Below are positions 63,170-64,000 of a stretch of 64,000 nucleotides of DNA, one piece after another (the first letter of the stretch is position 1; each line of letters opens with the position of its first letter). The stretch spans positions 1,302,001 through 1,366,000 of the forward strand of contig JAFFSR010000218.1 in assembly GCA_017163975.1 (NCBI GenBank), written 5' to 3'. The notes beneath the pieces are model-generated. The model was not told the origin of the DNA, did no database searches, and was given only the letters and a program-made list of their open reading frames with translations. The position numbers and the translations under genes were made by a program. The stretch comes from Anastatus disparis. Lineage: Eukaryota; Arthropoda; Insecta; Hymenoptera; Eupelmidae.

Positions 63170-63840
63170 ATTCCTCATGACATTCTAAAAAAAATATATC
63201 TTTTAGAATCATATGTATCTTCTTCATTATTATTTTTTCAACCTTCTCTCTTATTTTATCTTTTCATTTCTTTTTCCTCCACATTTTTGCATACACTCAG
63301 GAGTTTACAATCAATTTCACTGTACTCTCATATACTCAGTTTTTCTTTTCTTTAAACACAACCTTGTCAAATATTATTTTTAATCTTTTCATCCTCCTTT
63401 GTTTGTTTTTTAAATATTCTCTAATTTGCCTTTCTTTTCCTCTAATTTTTTCATCCTACATTCTTTTTACTCTACATCCATGATCTCGCAGTCATTCTTC
63501 AATCACTCTTATCTCTTTTTCTTTTCTAGAAAAAAAAAATCCTTTATACTTACTACCTTCCTCCTCTCTCTTTGTCTTTTCTATCCTCTTTTCTCTTGTC
63601 TTTCCTCATCTCATTGTCTCACTATTTCAAGCTTTCCAGTCATTTCGAAGCTAACGTTACTACGTTATATATACCCTCACCCCATCCCACCCCCCCCCCC
63701 CCTTCTTCCCACAAAATTGTGCTTTATGCGAGAAACGTGACCAACTATCTTCCTCGCACATTTTATCTTTCTCTTTCTCTTTTCCTCTTTTTATCTTCTT
63801 TTCTTCTCTATTTGCTTTAGCGCGCTTTTGCCATGCCTCT
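63170..63840. repeat. Long pyrimidine-biased tract with a poly-C run
   Basis: The + strand is dominated by T and C over about 670 bases (TCTTTT, CCTCTC words), including a 13-base C run at 63,690-63,702. The overlapping Phe/Leu/Ser/Pro-rich frames of 64, 104 and 82 codons arise from this composition and are not called as genes. Confidence 0.8.
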
Positions 63841-64000
63841 CTCTCTCGCTCATATACGCACGCGGCTTCGAGAGAATATACAACAAGCGTATATAGAAAA
63901 GCTACAGTGTCGTCGTCGTTAGAACCGAGGGCATTACAAATTCAAATCGAATTTACGAGGCCTCCATCGCCAATGTGTTAGATTCTAACGTGTATATGCA
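63841..64000. other. CpG-containing block at the window end
   Basis: Mixed-composition DNA with several CpGs and GTCGTCGTC at about 63,910. It may continue beyond the window. Nothing was recognised. Confidence 0.4.

Noticed and set aside
63426..63820. 104- and 82-codon frames near the window end
   Set aside because: Composed of Ser/Leu/Phe/Pro from the pyrimidine tract; two frames open at once shows the cause is composition.

Overview
This window looks like non-coding eukaryotic nuclear DNA, most likely a very long intron of an arthropod gene. It is strongly AT-rich and full of short microsatellites (GA, CT, CA, TA) and homopurine/homopyrimidine tracts. It carries eight copies of one tRNA-derived SINE. 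No bacterial-type gene, operon, rRNA, CRISPR array or intact tRNA gene was seen. The style, with CpG-containing blocks set in AT-rich DNA, resembles insects and perhaps Hymenoptera, but that taxonomic guess is an inference and is not secured by any recognised gene.

The two most informative sites both read on the + strand. At 12,645 a pyrimidine-rich 3' splice site is joined directly to a consensus 5' splice site (CAG|GTAAGT with no exon between). This is the signature of a recursive splice site, or ratchet point, as described for long Drosophila introns. At 61,091-61,169 there is a plausible 79-nt exon. It has a good TTGTTTCAG acceptor, a GTAAAT donor, richer codon composition than its surroundings, and an open frame with an ATG in a CAACATGG context. 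Together they suggest that most of the window is one or more giant introns of a + strand gene whose other exons lie outside. The encoded peptide was not recognised.

The layout alternates. AT-rich, low-complexity valleys hold all eight SINEs (near 4.9, 9.4, 20.9, 29.4, 37.2, 45.7, 57.4 and 60.7 kb). Between them lie blocks richer in CpG and microsatellites, with clear examples at 1-840, 18.0-18.8, 28.7-29.1, 29.9-30.25, 31.25-31.75, 38.2-38.9, 46.65-47.0 and 63.8-64.0 kb. Long purine-biased (14.0-14.5 kb) and pyrimidine-biased (63.17-63.84 kb) tracts, TA arrays and several palindromes or fold-back segments complete the picture.

Almost all open frames in the window are short. The longer ones are produced by stop-poor low-complexity DNA, such as Phe/Leu/Ser-rich or Tyr-Ile repeat peptides. 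One frame of 159 codons at 43,791-44,270 is kept as a low-confidence entry because its second half is not low complexity. Nothing in the window forms a recognisable protein system. The points of real interest are the ratchet point, the small exon, the SINE family and the inverted-repeat structures.
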